DNA of 64,000 nt, from contig LR778135.1 in NCBI GenBank assembly GCA_902810075.1, positions 3,348,001 through 3,412,000 on the forward strand, given 5' to 3'. The translations under genes and the position numbers were made by a program. Shown piece by piece: positions 18,205 through 26,797 of this stretch. Source of the stretch: Ruminococcaceae bacterium BL-6. GTDB lineage: Bacteria; Bacillota; Clostridia; Oscillospirales; Acutalibacteraceae. Every line of letters begins with the position of its first letter. The stretch's first letter is position 1. Below the pieces are notes generated by a model that was not told where the DNA came from, did not search any database, and saw only the letters and a list, made by a program, of their open reading frames with translations.

Positions 18205-18567
18205 ATGAACGCAACTTTCCTTCATTACAATTTCAACGTGCTGGACCTCGACCGGAGCATCGCCTTTTATAAGAAGGCGCTCGGCTTTACGGAAAAACGC
18301 CGCAAGAACGCGAAAGACGGCTCGTTCGTCATCGTCTTCCTGACTGACGGGCAGACAGGTTTCGAACTGGAGCTGACCTGGCTGCGCGACCGGCACGAGC
18401 CCTACAATCTGGGCGACAACGAGATGCACCTGGCGGTGCGCGTGCCGGACAAAAAAGAGGCCCACGCTCTGCACGAGAGCATGGGCTGTATCTGCTATGA
18501 AAACCACGACATGGATCTTTATTTTATCAACGACCCTGACGGGTACTGGATCGAGATTCTGGACTGA
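18205..18567 (+). CDS. Glyoxalase I-like protein (VOC superfamily)
   Basis: Lactoylglutathione lyase-like metalloprotein of the vicinal-oxygen-chelate fold. All four metal ligands of glyoxalase I can be placed: His7 in FLHYNFNVLDLDRSIAFYKKALGF, Glu in GFELELTW, His in EMHLAVRV and Glu in DGYWIEIL. 120 residues, typical. Methylglyoxal detoxification would make sense beside a pathway that yields triose phosphates, but this is inference. AAAGGAGA precedes the ATG. Last gene before a terminator shared with the converging hydrolase gene. Confidence 0.9.
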   Translation: MNATFLHYNFNVLDLDRSIAFYKKALGFTEKRRKNAKDGSFVIVFLTDGQTGFELELTWLRDRHEPYNLGDNEMHLAVRVPDKKEAHALHESMGCICYENHDMDLYFINDPDGYWIEILD

Positions 18568-18573
18568 CCGATT

Positions 18574-18609
18574 TTTTGCGCCGCCGGCTCACCTGCCGGC
18601 GGCGCAAAA
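18574..18609. terminator. Bidirectional intrinsic terminator
   Basis: A 15-bp stem (TTTTGCGCCGCCGGC and its complement) with a 6-base loop and T/A runs on both sides, placed between the converging VOC and hydrolase genes; it overlaps the end of the hydrolase reading frame by about 20 bases. Confidence 0.85.
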
Positions 18610-19332
18610 TTTTTGTCCGCGGCGGGTCAGGATTTCCACGCGGCTAAGATACGGCTCGGCGCACGGTTCTTTTTTCAGCCAGTCGAACACCTCGTACTGG
18701 TCCCGGAAGTGCATCGGCACCACGCGCGACGTTTCGGTATGCCTCATGAAATAGTCGAGCCCGAGCGCGTAGTTTTCCTCCAGGCGGCCGTCCAGCGGCA
18801 CGAACGCGAGATCGATTCCGATATGGCCGAGCGAATCGATCTCGCGGCGGTAATCCCGCCCCATCTGCTCGTTATACGCGGGGCTTTCCCCCGGCCACTT
18901 CCACCAGTTCAGGTCGCCCCCGTGGTAAATCGTCAGGCCCTCCGTGCGGATCAGGAACGCGACCCCCGCGTCGGTGGAATGAAGGGTGCGCACGGAAAAA
19001 TCGGGCCAGCGGTACCGCTCCCACTCCCGCACGAACGTGATGTCGTCCCCCCGCAGCCGGGCGGGCACGGGAACGTCGTCCGAAATCACATAGCGCAGGT
19101 TCGGGATCGCTTCGCGCCAGCTGAAAATACATTCGTCGTAATGGTCGTAATGCGCGTGGGAAACAAACACCACCACATCTTCCCCGGAAAGCCCGCTCAC
19201 GTCGAGCCTTCCCTCGTCGAAGCCGCCGGAAGCCGGCTCCCCGTCGTAGGGATAGTAATCAAAAATAAAAAAATGCTTCTCCGTTTTCAGCGCAAACGCG
19301 CTGTTGTACAAATACCAGCCCTGAAGCTTCAT
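18589..19332 (-). CDS. Metallo-beta-lactamase-fold hydrolase
   Basis: Probable metal-dependent hydrolase of the UlaG/YfiT-like beta-lactamase-fold group. The metal motif HAHYDHYDE (HxHxDH) lies near residue 60; further ligands are likely in IYHGGDLNWW (Asp) and VVPMHFRD (His). 247 residues. AGGAGG is 6 bases before the ATG at 19332. The substrate cannot be determined. It faces the VOC gene and backs onto the long repeat-containing intergenic region. Confidence 0.88.
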   Translation of the reverse strand: MKLQGWYLYNSAFALKTEKHFFIFDYYPYDGEPASGGFDEGRLDVSGLSGEDVVVFVSHAHYDHYDECIFSWREAIPNLRYVISDDVPVPARLRGDDITFVREWERYRWPDFSVRTLHSTDAGVAFLIRTEGLTIYHGGDLNWWKWPGESPAYNEQMGRDYRREIDSLGHIGIDLAFVPLDGRLEENYALGLDYFMRHTETSRVVPMHFRDQYEVFDWLKKEPCAEPYLSRVEILTRRGQKFCAAGR

Positions 19333-19528
19333 GGCGTTCCCTCCTGTTTCGTGCTGATTATATCATGTCCGGGGCGAAACTTCAAACCGGATGCGTTCAA
19401 AAGCAACATTCTTTTTTTTGCCCGCTGAACGAGCGGATTCTTCTGAAATAACGGCAATCCCGCCTTTTAATTCTGGCCTTATTTTTTATACTTTAATGAT
19501 AATAATGTAATTATAATACAAAAAGTAT

Positions 19529-19793
19529 TTATTCTTTTCTGTTTTAGAAGAAGATTCTTCTAATCACCACATTGCCCCTCAGGCCGGGGCGGGCCCATAC
19601 TTTCTTGCGAGAAGAAAGTAAGCAAAGACTCGCCAAAGGCTCCGCCTTTGGGAACCGGGCCACCCGGAAGTTAAGAGTAACGCGCCTTTGAATCGGACAA
19701 CGACGCACTCGCTGAAGGACGCGGCGCGCCGTTGTCCGGCGGCGCTGTCTCAAGTTTAGAGCAATTGCATTTCGACAGATTAGCTGAAATTTA
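19529..19793 (+). repeat. Long non-coding repeat, copy 1
   Basis: About 265 bases shared with 20267-20530 at high identity. Internal inverted repeats: CCCCTC/GGCCGGGGC, TACTTTCTTGC/GAAAGTA, CCAAAGGC/GCCTTTGG and GGACAACG/CGTTGTCC around the ACTCGCTGAAGGACGCGG segment. No reading frame resembles a protein. It lies in a 1.6-kb gap (19333-20974). Confidence 0.8.
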
Positions 19794-19974
19794 CCGACCA
19801 GATTGCGCAAGGCTAGCGAGGTGCTGTTATAAATCCGCGTTTCCTTTTGTTGGTTTAGCTAACTGGTCAAATTGCACCGGACTTCCGAAAGCGCCACTGC
19901 AAGGCGGCGCGGTCTGTGCGCCGGCTTGTCTTTGGCGCGATTCACTCGGCTTCCTGTGTGGGCGTCCCCAGTTT

Positions 19975-20118
19975 CCAAAGGCGGAGCCTTTGTGTCGTTG
20001 AGAGGGGGTCCAGGGGGAGAGAATCGAAACTCTCCCCTTGGAAGGCCTTTGCCTACTTTCGTCCTTCCACGAAAGTAGGTGCCCGCCCCGGCATGAGGGG
20101 CAAAGTGAAAATTTGATG
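19975..20118 (-). repeat. Long non-coding repeat, partial inverted copy
   Basis: Read on the minus strand it begins TTTGCCCCTCATGCCGGGGC and carries CTACTTTCGTGG/ACGAAAGTAG and the ACAAAGGCTCCGCCTTTGG hairpin in the same order as the two direct copies, but has its own CTCTCCCCCTGGACCCCCTC segment and lacks the distal half. Confidence 0.65.
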
Positions 20119-20266
20119 AATCAAAATTATAATCGATCTCAATTGAAAATAAAACAAAAGCTCATTCTTGAAATTTGCAGAAAGTCACAGAATCCATACC
20201 TGTTTTCCATACTTGATTCTTTTATTCCAATTTTTGATATCATCAATAAAAGTATCGATATATTTA

Positions 20267-20530
20267 TTTCTTTTCCGTTTTGAAAAGGACTCTTCTATTC
20301 ACGACTTCGCCCCTCGGGCCGGGGCAGGCCCATACTTTCTTGCAAGAAGAAAGTAAGCAAAGACTTGCCAAAGGCTCCGCCTTTGGGAACCGCGCCTCCC
20401 AGCCGCTGAGTGTAACGCGCCTTTGAATCGGACAACGACGCACTCGCTGAAGGACGCGGCGCGCCGTTGTCCGGCGGCGCTGTCTTGAGTTGAGAGCATT
20501 TTTGTTCGGCAGCCCAGATAAAATTTATCA
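20267..20530 (+). repeat. Long non-coding repeat, copy 2
   Basis: Direct copy of 19529-19793, 738 bases away. The CCCCTCGGGCCGGGGC, TACTTTCTTGC, CCAAAGGCTCCGCCTTTGG and GGACAACGACGCACTCGCTG blocks are nearly identical; the flanks diverge. The 470 bases between copies 1 and 2 otherwise hold the partial inverted copy and AT-rich sequence with no gene. Confidence 0.8.
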
Positions 20531-20589
20531 GCCAAGCTACGCAGGGATAATAACAAAGTGCTTTGCAGCTCGCGCTGCCTTGAATTTTG

Positions 20590-20654
20590 GGCATCGTTTT
20601 ACGGCAGTCTGCCCGATTTTTACAACCGGCCGGACTGCCGTAAAAAACAATGCC
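20590..20654. repeat. Long imperfect hairpin
   Basis: GGCATCGTTTTACGGCAGTC pairs with GACTGCCGTAAAAAACAATGCC across a 23-base loop. It follows repeat copy 2 directly and may be its far end. Confidence 0.6.
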
Positions 20655-20661
20655 TGATCGC

Positions 20662-20690
20662 TTGCAGGTTTGCTTTCTACGCATTATAAT
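20662..20690 (+). promoter_or_regulatory. Plus-strand promoter after the repeat island
   Basis: TTGCAG (20662-20667), 17-base spacer, TATAAT (20685-20690). About 55 bases downstream a small CTGG/CCAG hairpin is followed by TTTTT (20743-20760), so it may make a short RNA rather than the efflux mRNA. Confidence 0.45.
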
Positions 20691-20899
20691 AAGGCACAGG
20701 TGACAACTTCCAAAATCCGACCGGTTTTCTCTTTACACAGGCTGGAAATCCAGTTTTTCCGACCTTAAAAACGACGGACAAGGGAAAACACCAGTTCTTT
20801 TTGAGCATTTTTGGCACCCGATGATACCATTCAGCCGAAAAGTTTTCTGAAGCTCAAATGAACTTTGTTATTTTGAAAAAATTTTCCGCTCTTCTTGAT

Positions 20900-20928
20900 T
20901 TGACAGAGCTTTTATTGTATTATTGTAT
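20900..20928 (+). promoter_or_regulatory. Promoter of the efflux operon
   Basis: TTGACA at 20900-20905 and a weak -10 (TTGTAT at 20923-20928, 17-base spacer), with a second TTGTAT-like hexamer nearby. The GTG start at 20975 follows about 40 bases later. Confidence 0.5.
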
Positions 20929-20974
20929 TAATTGAATCACACAATTCGAAGGAATGGAACTGGAGGACAGCACT

Positions 20975-22696
20975 GTGAAGAAAAAGAAAAAACTTCTTAT
21001 CGCCGCCGGCGTGATCGTCGTGGGCTGCATCGGGGCTTACCTGTTTTTCTCCAATCAGAAGCCCGCTCCCGCGCAGGTGCAGACGGCGGCGCTGAAGCCG
21101 ACCACGCTGCGCAGCACCGTGGAGGCGAGCGGCCTGGTGGAAAGCACCGACAACGCCAATGTCTATTCGGAAGTAGCGGCCCCCATCAAGCATGTCGCGG
21201 TCAAGGCCGGCGACCATGTGTCTGCGGGGCAGCTGCTGTGCGAGCTGGATGACAAGGACGTGCAGGATACCCTGAAGCAGAAGGAGATCGCGCTGAGCAC
21301 CGGGGCGCAGGCCTCGGACCAGAAGATCAAATCGGCCCAGAAAAAATACGACCAGGACCGCAGCACGCTTTCCAGCGGCCTGAACACGCAGATCAACACC
21401 GCCAAGGACCAGGTGGTCACCGCCCAGCGGACGCTGGATGACGCGAAAAACAAGCAGGCGGTGAATCAGGCCCGGGTGGATCAGGAAGTGAAAGACAAAC
21501 TGATTACATACCAATCCACCTTAAAAGACGCCAAAGTAAAGCTGGACCGCGCGAAAAAAGACTATACCGACTGTAAAAAAGATCTGGATGAAGATTATGA
21601 CTCGCTTAAGAAGAAAATCCAAGAACTAAAGAAGAACAAAAACAATAATTCCGATGATAAAAAGCATCTAGAAGACCTTGAAGAGCAGCTTTCCGATTTT
21701 GAGGAAGAAAACGGTATTTTCGACGATGAAACAGGTAGACTAGTCACTTCGCTGAAAGATCTCCGCCAGGCACAGGAGGACGCACAGCGCGCGTATGATA
21801 CGGCGCTGAAAAGCCTGTCCGCCGCGCAGACCTCCGCCGAGAACGCGGCCGCCGACGAGATGAGGGACTACAACAAGGCGGTCGACGATGCGCAGGTAGC
21901 CTACGGCAGCGCCGTGCGGGCGCTGAGCGAGGCCCAGACGACGGTGGCGCAGGGGCTGGACACGACGAAGGACAGCATCGAGTCAGAGAAGATCGCCGCG
22001 AACGACGAGGCGCTTCGGGCCGAGATTCAGTCGGCGAAAACAAGCCTGAGCAAATACCGCATCACGGCGCCGGTCTCCGGCACCATCACGCAGGTGCTCG
22101 CCGAGGACAACGCGACCCCGCAGGGCCTGCTGTTCGTGATCGAGGATACGAACGCCCTTCAGGTGGCGGTCAAGGTGAAGGAATACGACGTGAACAGCAT
22201 CAAGGAAGGCATGAAGGCCATCGTCACGGCGGATGCGACCGGAGACAAGGAATACGAGGGCGTCGTGCAGAAAATCTACCCCGCCGCCTCAAAGAGCGCG
22301 GATGGCAAGGAAACCACGGGCAGCGATGTGGAATTCGAGGCGGACGTTCTGGTGCAGACGGCGGACAGCGACCTGAAAATCGGCATGAACGCCAAATCCC
22401 AGATCATTCTGGAAGAAAAGCAGAACGTCCTTACGGTTCCGTTCGACGCGCTCGTGGAAGGCGGAAAAGACGGCCCGGCGATTTACACCCCGCAGAAAAA
22501 CAAGGATGGTACATACACCGTGAAGGCGGTTCCGGTGAAGACCGGGCTGGAAAACGACATTGAAACGGAGATCACCGGCGAAGGGATCTCGGCGGGGACC
22601 CTGTTCCTTTCCGACGTAAAGGCGGCCGCGCCCGGCAAGGTGATCGCGCTCGCCCCATCCGGGAAATCGGCGTCGGCGTCGGAGGCGGCGCCATGA
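20975..22696 (+). CDS. Efflux adaptor, HlyD/MacA family
   Basis: Membrane-anchored adaptor of a MacB-type exporter. One N-terminal membrane segment (LLIAAGVIVVGCIGAYLFF), a first biotinyl-lipoyl half (VEASGLVESTDNANVYSEVAAPIKHVAVKAGDHVSAGQLLCELDD), a long lysine/aspartate-rich coiled coil of about 240 residues, the second lipoyl half (YRITAPVSGTITQVLAEDNATPQG), then beta-barrel and membrane-proximal domains. 573 residues, long for the family because of the coiled coil. The frame has an ATG at 20954, but the GTG at 20975 has GGAGG eight bases upstream and is preferred. The stop overlaps the ATPase start. Confidence 0.9.
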   Translation: MKKKKKLLIAAGVIVVGCIGAYLFFSNQKPAPAQVQTAALKPTTLRSTVEASGLVESTDNANVYSEVAAPIKHVAVKAGDHVSAGQLLCELDDKDVQDTLKQKEIALSTGAQASDQKIKSAQKKYDQDRSTLSSGLNTQINTAKDQVVTAQRTLDDAKNKQAVNQARVDQEVKDKLITYQSTLKDAKVKLDRAKKDYTDCKKDLDEDYDSLKKKIQELKKNKNNNSDDKKHLEDLEEQLSDFEEENGIFDDETGRLVTSLKDLRQAQEDAQRAYDTALKSLSAAQTSAENAAADEMRDYNKAVDDAQVAYGSAVRALSEAQTTVAQGLDTTKDSIESEKIAANDEALRAEIQSAKTSLSKYRITAPVSGTITQVLAEDNATPQGLLFVIEDTNALQVAVKVKEYDVNSIKEGMKAIVTADATGDKEYEGVVQKIYPAASKSADGKETTGSDVEFEADVLVQTADSDLKIGMNAKSQIILEEKQNVLTVPFDALVEGGKDGPAIYTPQKNKDGTYTVKAVPVKTGLENDIETEITGEGISAGTLFLSDVKAAAPGKVIALAPSGKSASASEAAP

Positions 22697-23427
22697 GCAG
22701 GAAACCCGTCATCGAAATGCACGACATCGTGAAGACCTTCTACCTCGGCACCCCGAACGAGCTGGAAATCCTGCACGGGATCAGCCTTACGGTGTACGAC
22801 GGGGAATTCGTCTCCATCGTGGGGGCCTCCGGCTCCGGAAAATCCACGCTGATGAACATCATCGGCGCGCTGGACCGCCCCACCTCCGGCGAATATCTGC
22901 TCGACGGCTCCCCCACCATGAAAATGCCGAGCAACGAGCTTTCCCAAATCCGCAACCGGGAAATCGGCTTCGTGTTCCAGACCTTCAACCTGATCCCCCG
23001 CTCCACCGCGCTCGGCAACGTGGAGCTGCCGATGCTGTACGCCGGGGTCCCCCGCGCCAAGCGGATCAAACGCGCGCAGGAGCTTCTGGAGATGGTGGAG
23101 ATGTCCGAGCGCTCCCGCCATATGCCGAACGAGCTTTCCGGCGGGCAGAAGCAGCGCGTCGCGATCGCGCGCGCCATGGCCAACGACCCTTCCATCATTC
23201 TGGCGGACGAACCGACCGGCGCGCTGGACAGCGCCACCGGCCGCCTGGTGATGGACCTGTTTCACGCGCTTCACGAAAAGCAGGGAAAGACGATCGTGCT
23301 GATCACGCATAACCAGGAGCTCGCCAAGGAGACCGAGCGGATCGTCACGATCCGTGACGGGCGGATCGAAAGCGACCGGGGCGGTGAACAGGCCGCGCAC
23401 CCGGCGGAACAGGAGGCGCAGCCATGA
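22693..23427 (+). CDS. ABC transporter ATPase, MacB/LolD type
   Basis: Powers the efflux pump. Walker [16 protein letters not shown]-loop [27 protein letters not shown], signature [15 protein letters not shown], Walker [17 protein letters not shown] and the switch histidine in [12 protein letters not shown]. 244 residues. ATG overlaps the adaptor stop by 4 bases and its own stop overlaps the permease start by 4, so the three genes form one coupled unit. The substrate (peptide, antibiotic or lipid) is not evident. Confidence 0.94.
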   Translation: MSRKPVIEMHDIVKTFYLGTPNELEILHGISLTVYDGEFVSIVGASGSGKSTLMNIIGALDRPTSGEYLLDGSPTMKMPSNELSQIRNREIGFVFQTFNLIPRSTALGNVELPMLYAGVPRAKRIKRAQELLEMVEMSERSRHMPNELSGGQKQRVAIARAMANDPSIILADEPTGALDSATGRLVMDLFHALHEKQGKTIVLITHNQELAKETERIVTIRDGRIESDRGGEQAAHPAEQEAQP

Positions 23428-24674
23428 ACCTGTGGGAAAACATCAGGCTCGCCCTGGCCGGGCTTGCCGCAAACAAAATGCGTGCCCTGCTCACCATGCT
23501 GGGTATCATCATCGGCATCGGCTCCGTCATCGCGATCTCCTCGGTGGGCGACGCGATGACCAATTCCGTCACGAGCGTGCTGGAAAGCTTCGGCATCACC
23601 AACATTCAGGTGATGCTCGCCCCAAAGGACAACGAGAACGGCAGCTACCAGACGGATGAGGAAGACCTGATGACCGACGACATGATCCAAAAGTATCAGG
23701 AAAAATTCGACGGGCGGATCAACGCCGTGGGCCTGAGCTCCGACGCCGTCACCGGCAAGATCTCGTTCCGCCACAAAACCTATAAGGTGAACGTGACGGG
23801 GGTCAACGACGGATACGCCACCACCGGGAACGTCAAGATCAAAAACGGGCGCTTCCTGACGGAAAAGGATGTCCAGCGCGCCAAAAACATCACCGTGATT
23901 TCCGAAAAGCTGGCGGCCATCCTGTTCCCCTCCGGGCAAAATCCCGTCGGCTCGACGATCAAGGTCACGATGGACAGCGGGCGTGAGACGTTCACCGTCG
24001 TCGGCGTCTATGAGGATGTTTCGCTCTCCAACGGCATGATGGCCGCGATGATGGACCAGGGAGACACGACGAACTTCTACATCCCGGTCAGCGCCGCCAA
24101 GCGCCTGACCGACGCCGACCCCGGATATTTCAGCTTCATCGTGAGCGCGCTGGTCGGCTCGGACTACGCGAAGGTTTCCAAAGACACGGAAAACTTCTTC
24201 AACGCCTATTACACGAAAAACGAAAAATTCCGCATCAGGGCCACAAGCCTGGATTCCCAGCTGACCGAGATGAACCGGGTGATGGACACCATGAAGCTCG
24301 CCATCGCGGTCATCGCGGGCATCTCCCTCCTGGTGGGCGGCATCGGCGTCATGAACATCATGCTGGTGTCCGTTACCGAGCGCACCCGCGAAATCGGGAT
24401 CCGCAAGGCGCTGGGCGCGAAAGACAGCGCGATCCGCGTGCAGTTCATCGTGGAATCCATGATCATCTGCGTGATCGGCGGCGTTCTGGGGATCATCACG
24501 GGCGGCCTTTTGGGGCAGCTGGGCTCCATCCTGATCCACGAGCCTGTGATTCCCTCCCTGAACTCCATTATCATCGCCGTCGGCTTTTCCATGGCGATCG
24601 GCATCTTCTTCGGCTATTACCCCGCGAACAAGGCGGCAAAGCTCGACCCGATCGAAGCCCTGCGGTACGAATGA
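23424..24674 (+). CDS. MacB-family ABC transporter permease
   Basis: Four-helix FtsX-type permease: N-terminal membrane segment after NIRLALAGLAANKMRALLTMLGIIIGIGSVIAISSVG, a large extracellular MacB core domain (about residues 45-280), then three C-terminal segments with the conserved LLVGGIGVMNIMLVSVTERTREIGIRKALGAK loop and the C-terminal AAKLDPIEALRYE. 416 residues, complete. Works with the adjacent ATPase and HlyD adaptor as a Gram-positive MacAB-like exporter. Confidence 0.94.
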   Translation: MNLWENIRLALAGLAANKMRALLTMLGIIIGIGSVIAISSVGDAMTNSVTSVLESFGITNIQVMLAPKDNENGSYQTDEEDLMTDDMIQKYQEKFDGRINAVGLSSDAVTGKISFRHKTYKVNVTGVNDGYATTGNVKIKNGRFLTEKDVQRAKNITVISEKLAAILFPSGQNPVGSTIKVTMDSGRETFTVVGVYEDVSLSNGMMAAMMDQGDTTNFYIPVSAAKRLTDADPGYFSFIVSALVGSDYAKVSKDTENFFNAYYTKNEKFRIRATSLDSQLTEMNRVMDTMKLAIAVIAGISLLVGGIGVMNIMLVSVTERTREIGIRKALGAKDSAIRVQFIVESMIICVIGGVLGIITGGLLGQLGSILIHEPVIPSLNSIIIAVGFSMAIGIFFGYYPANKAAKLDPIEALRYE

Positions 24675-24776
24675 ACTTTCATCGGCTTATCTTCAGCCCT
24701 CCCCTCCGGAGAGGGAGAAACAGATGCGGCCCGCAAAAAAATGGCTGCCGCACGGGACGGAATTGGGGGAATCGGG

Positions 24777-26096
24777 TTGGCGGAGCTTTTGACGTTGGGA
24801 TTGTTTCTGGCGGGCCTTCTGGCCTGCATTGTCGGCGGGTTTTCGGTCTTATATGCCCTCGTGTTCGGCCTGATCTGCTTTTTCTGCTATGCCGTCTCCC
24901 GCGGCCATCCGGTTCGGGATGTCCTTCTGATGATCCGGGATGGCGTGCGCACCGTGAAAAACATCCTGATCGTATTCGCGCTGATCGGCATGATGACCGC
25001 GCTCTGGCGGGCCGGCGGAACGATCCCGTGGCTGATCGTGTATGCCATGGGCCTCATCGACCCCCGCTTTTTTATCCTGTTTACGTTCCTTCTGTGCAGC
25101 CTGATGTCGTTTTTGATCGGCACGTCTTTCGGCACGGTCGGGACCATGGGGGTCATCTGCATGACGATCGCACGCGCGCTGAGCCTGAACCCCCTGTGGA
25201 TCGGCGGAGCGGTGCTCTCGGGCATTTATTTCGGTGACCGCTGCTCCCCTATGTCGTCAAGCGCGCTGCTTGTCAGCGAGCTGACCAAAACGGATATTTA
25301 CGGGAACATCGGACGTATGTTCAAAACGGCGGCCGTTCCGTTTGCCCTGACGTGCCTTTTATACCTTCTGCCGCAGTCCGCCGGCGGCGCGATGGATGCG
25401 GCGCAGGCTTCGCTTCAGCTCTTCCGGCAGAATTTCCGCCTGCCCCTCGTTGTGATTCTGCCCGCGGTGCTGATTCTGGCGCTCGCGCTGTTCCGCGTGA
25501 ACGTGAAAATCGCGATGCTGGCGAGTATCGCCGCAGGCGCCGCCGTCTGTCTTTTCGCCCAGGGAATGACGGTTCCGGCCCTCCTGCGCTGCCTGATTTT
25601 CGGCTATTCCACCGGCAGCGCGAAGCTTTCGGCCCTGATGGGCGGCGGCGGGCTGATTTCCATGGCACGGGCGGGCGCTATCGTGATGATCTCGTCGTCG
25701 TATTTCGGAATCTTCAACAAAACAAACCTGATGGACGGCGTGGACCGGGTTGTGGAAAAGCTGTCCGCCCATGTCCCGCCCTTCGGCACGACGCTGATCA
25801 CATCTGTTTTCACGAGCATGATCAGCTGCAACCAGACGCTGGCCGTCATGCTCACCTATCAGCTGAACAAGGCGGAAATCCCCGACCGGGAGCGGCTCGC
25901 GATCACCCTCGAAAACACCGTGATCGTCGCGGCGCCCCTCATCCCGTGGAACATCGCGGCGGCGATGCCGCTCACGATCATCGAAGTGCCCGCCGCCTGC
26001 CTGCTGTTCGCATTCTACCTGTACCTGATCCCCCTGTGGAATTTCGCCGCCGAACTCATCCGGGCAAAACGGGCCGCCCGCGCGCCTTCCGCCTGA
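24777..26096 (+). CDS. Na+/H+ antiporter, NhaC family
   Basis: Polytopic membrane protein with about eleven hydrophobic segments. NhaC-like motifs: SFLIGTSFGTVGTMGVICMTIARAL, IYFGDRCSPMSSSALLVSELTKTDIYGNI and TSVFTSMISCNQTLAVMLTYQL. 439 residues from a TTG at 24777 that has GGGGGA six bases ahead and puts the first membrane segment at the N terminus; an in-frame ATG at 24741 has no ribosome site and is the alternative. Some NhaC proteins exchange malate for lactate, so the ion specificity is uncertain. It lies 102 bases after the MacB permease. Confidence 0.88.
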   Translation: MAELLTLGLFLAGLLACIVGGFSVLYALVFGLICFFCYAVSRGHPVRDVLLMIRDGVRTVKNILIVFALIGMMTALWRAGGTIPWLIVYAMGLIDPRFFILFTFLLCSLMSFLIGTSFGTVGTMGVICMTIARALSLNPLWIGGAVLSGIYFGDRCSPMSSSALLVSELTKTDIYGNIGRMFKTAAVPFALTCLLYLLPQSAGGAMDAAQASLQLFRQNFRLPLVVILPAVLILALALFRVNVKIAMLASIAAGAAVCLFAQGMTVPALLRCLIFGYSTGSAKLSALMGGGGLISMARAGAIVMISSSYFGIFNKTNLMDGVDRVVEKLSAHVPPFGTTLITSVFTSMISCNQTLAVMLTYQLNKAEIPDRERLAITLENTVIVAAPLIPWNIAAAMPLTIIEVPAACLLFAFYLYLIPLWNFAAELIRAKRAARAPSA

Positions 26097-26132
26097 CCGC
26101 ATGGAAAAGCATCGTAATTTTAATGATTCCTT

Positions 26133-26486
26133 CTAATTATGCTCAACATATTCAACAATCGTTCCATCTGTATGCTTTACTGTCATGTTGGCGCCAGTAG
26201 GTACTTTTTTCAAATCTTTTATGATTGTGGCACCATGCTTTAATAAATAATCCCTGTATTCAATCACTGAATCAACCAAAAACGTTGCTTTTGTATCACG
26301 AAAGGGTTCCAAAGATTTTTCAGAACCACACAGGATCAAAACGTTTTCAACCTGCGCTAATTCCAGATTTACTTCCCGATAGCGAAACCTTGAACTGCAT
26401 TTTTTATGAAATAGACCCTCATAGAACTCTATTGCGGTGTTTATATCATGCACATAGATTCTAATCAATACCTGTTTGACGATCAT
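26133..26486 (-). CDS. VOC-superfamily protein
   Basis: Small protein of the glyoxalase/bleomycin-resistance fold: VLIRIYVHDINTAIEFYEGLF opens the first beta-alpha-beta-beta-beta unit and VKHTDGTIVEYVEHN closes the second. 117 residues. The first metal ligand position is not His, so it may not bind metal like glyoxalase I. Base composition is clearly more AT-rich than its neighbours, with many A/T-ending codons, which suggests recent transfer. The function is unknown. Confidence 0.75.
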   Translation of the reverse strand: MIVKQVLIRIYVHDINTAIEFYEGLFHKKCSSRFRYREVNLELAQVENVLILCGSEKSLEPFRDTKATFLVDSVIEYRDYLLKHGATIIKDLKKVPTGANMTVKHTDGTIVEYVEHN

Positions 26487-26797
26487 TTTTTATTCCCCCA
26501 AATCTGATCATCCTCAGTTCCATGGAAATTTCTGCCTGCCCCTGTTATATCACCAGTAGCGGCTCCGCTCCATTGTCCTAGGGTTCCGGCAATCCGCGCT
26601 TCGGAAAACAAAAATACGGCTAAGGAAAAAATCCTTAGCCGTATTAAATATACAGACCTTACATGGGATAACCACTTGTATGCTTTCGCATGGCGCTGAT
26701 TCAAATATATCGCGCGAACTTCGTTTGTTCATTCTGTATAACATTTTCTATTATATTCGGTTTCCCCCGGCTTGTCAAGGGGTTTTTCCAAATTTTT
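26487..26797. other. Gene-free stretch between VOC gene and phosphoglucomutase
   Basis: Contains the pgm terminator at 26613-26645; the rest is AT-rich with no convincing reading frame or RNA gene. Confidence 0.5.
26613..26645 (-). terminator. Terminator downstream of phosphoglucomutase
   Basis: AATACGGCTAAGGA pairs with its complement around a 5-base loop; on the minus strand TTTTTGTTTT follows. It lies about 150 bases after the pgm stop. Confidence 0.8.

Noticed and set aside
19529..20654. CRISPR array or insertion sequence in the repeat island
   Set aside because: Repeats are too long and too few for CRISPR, there are no spacers of regular length, and no transposase frame exists.
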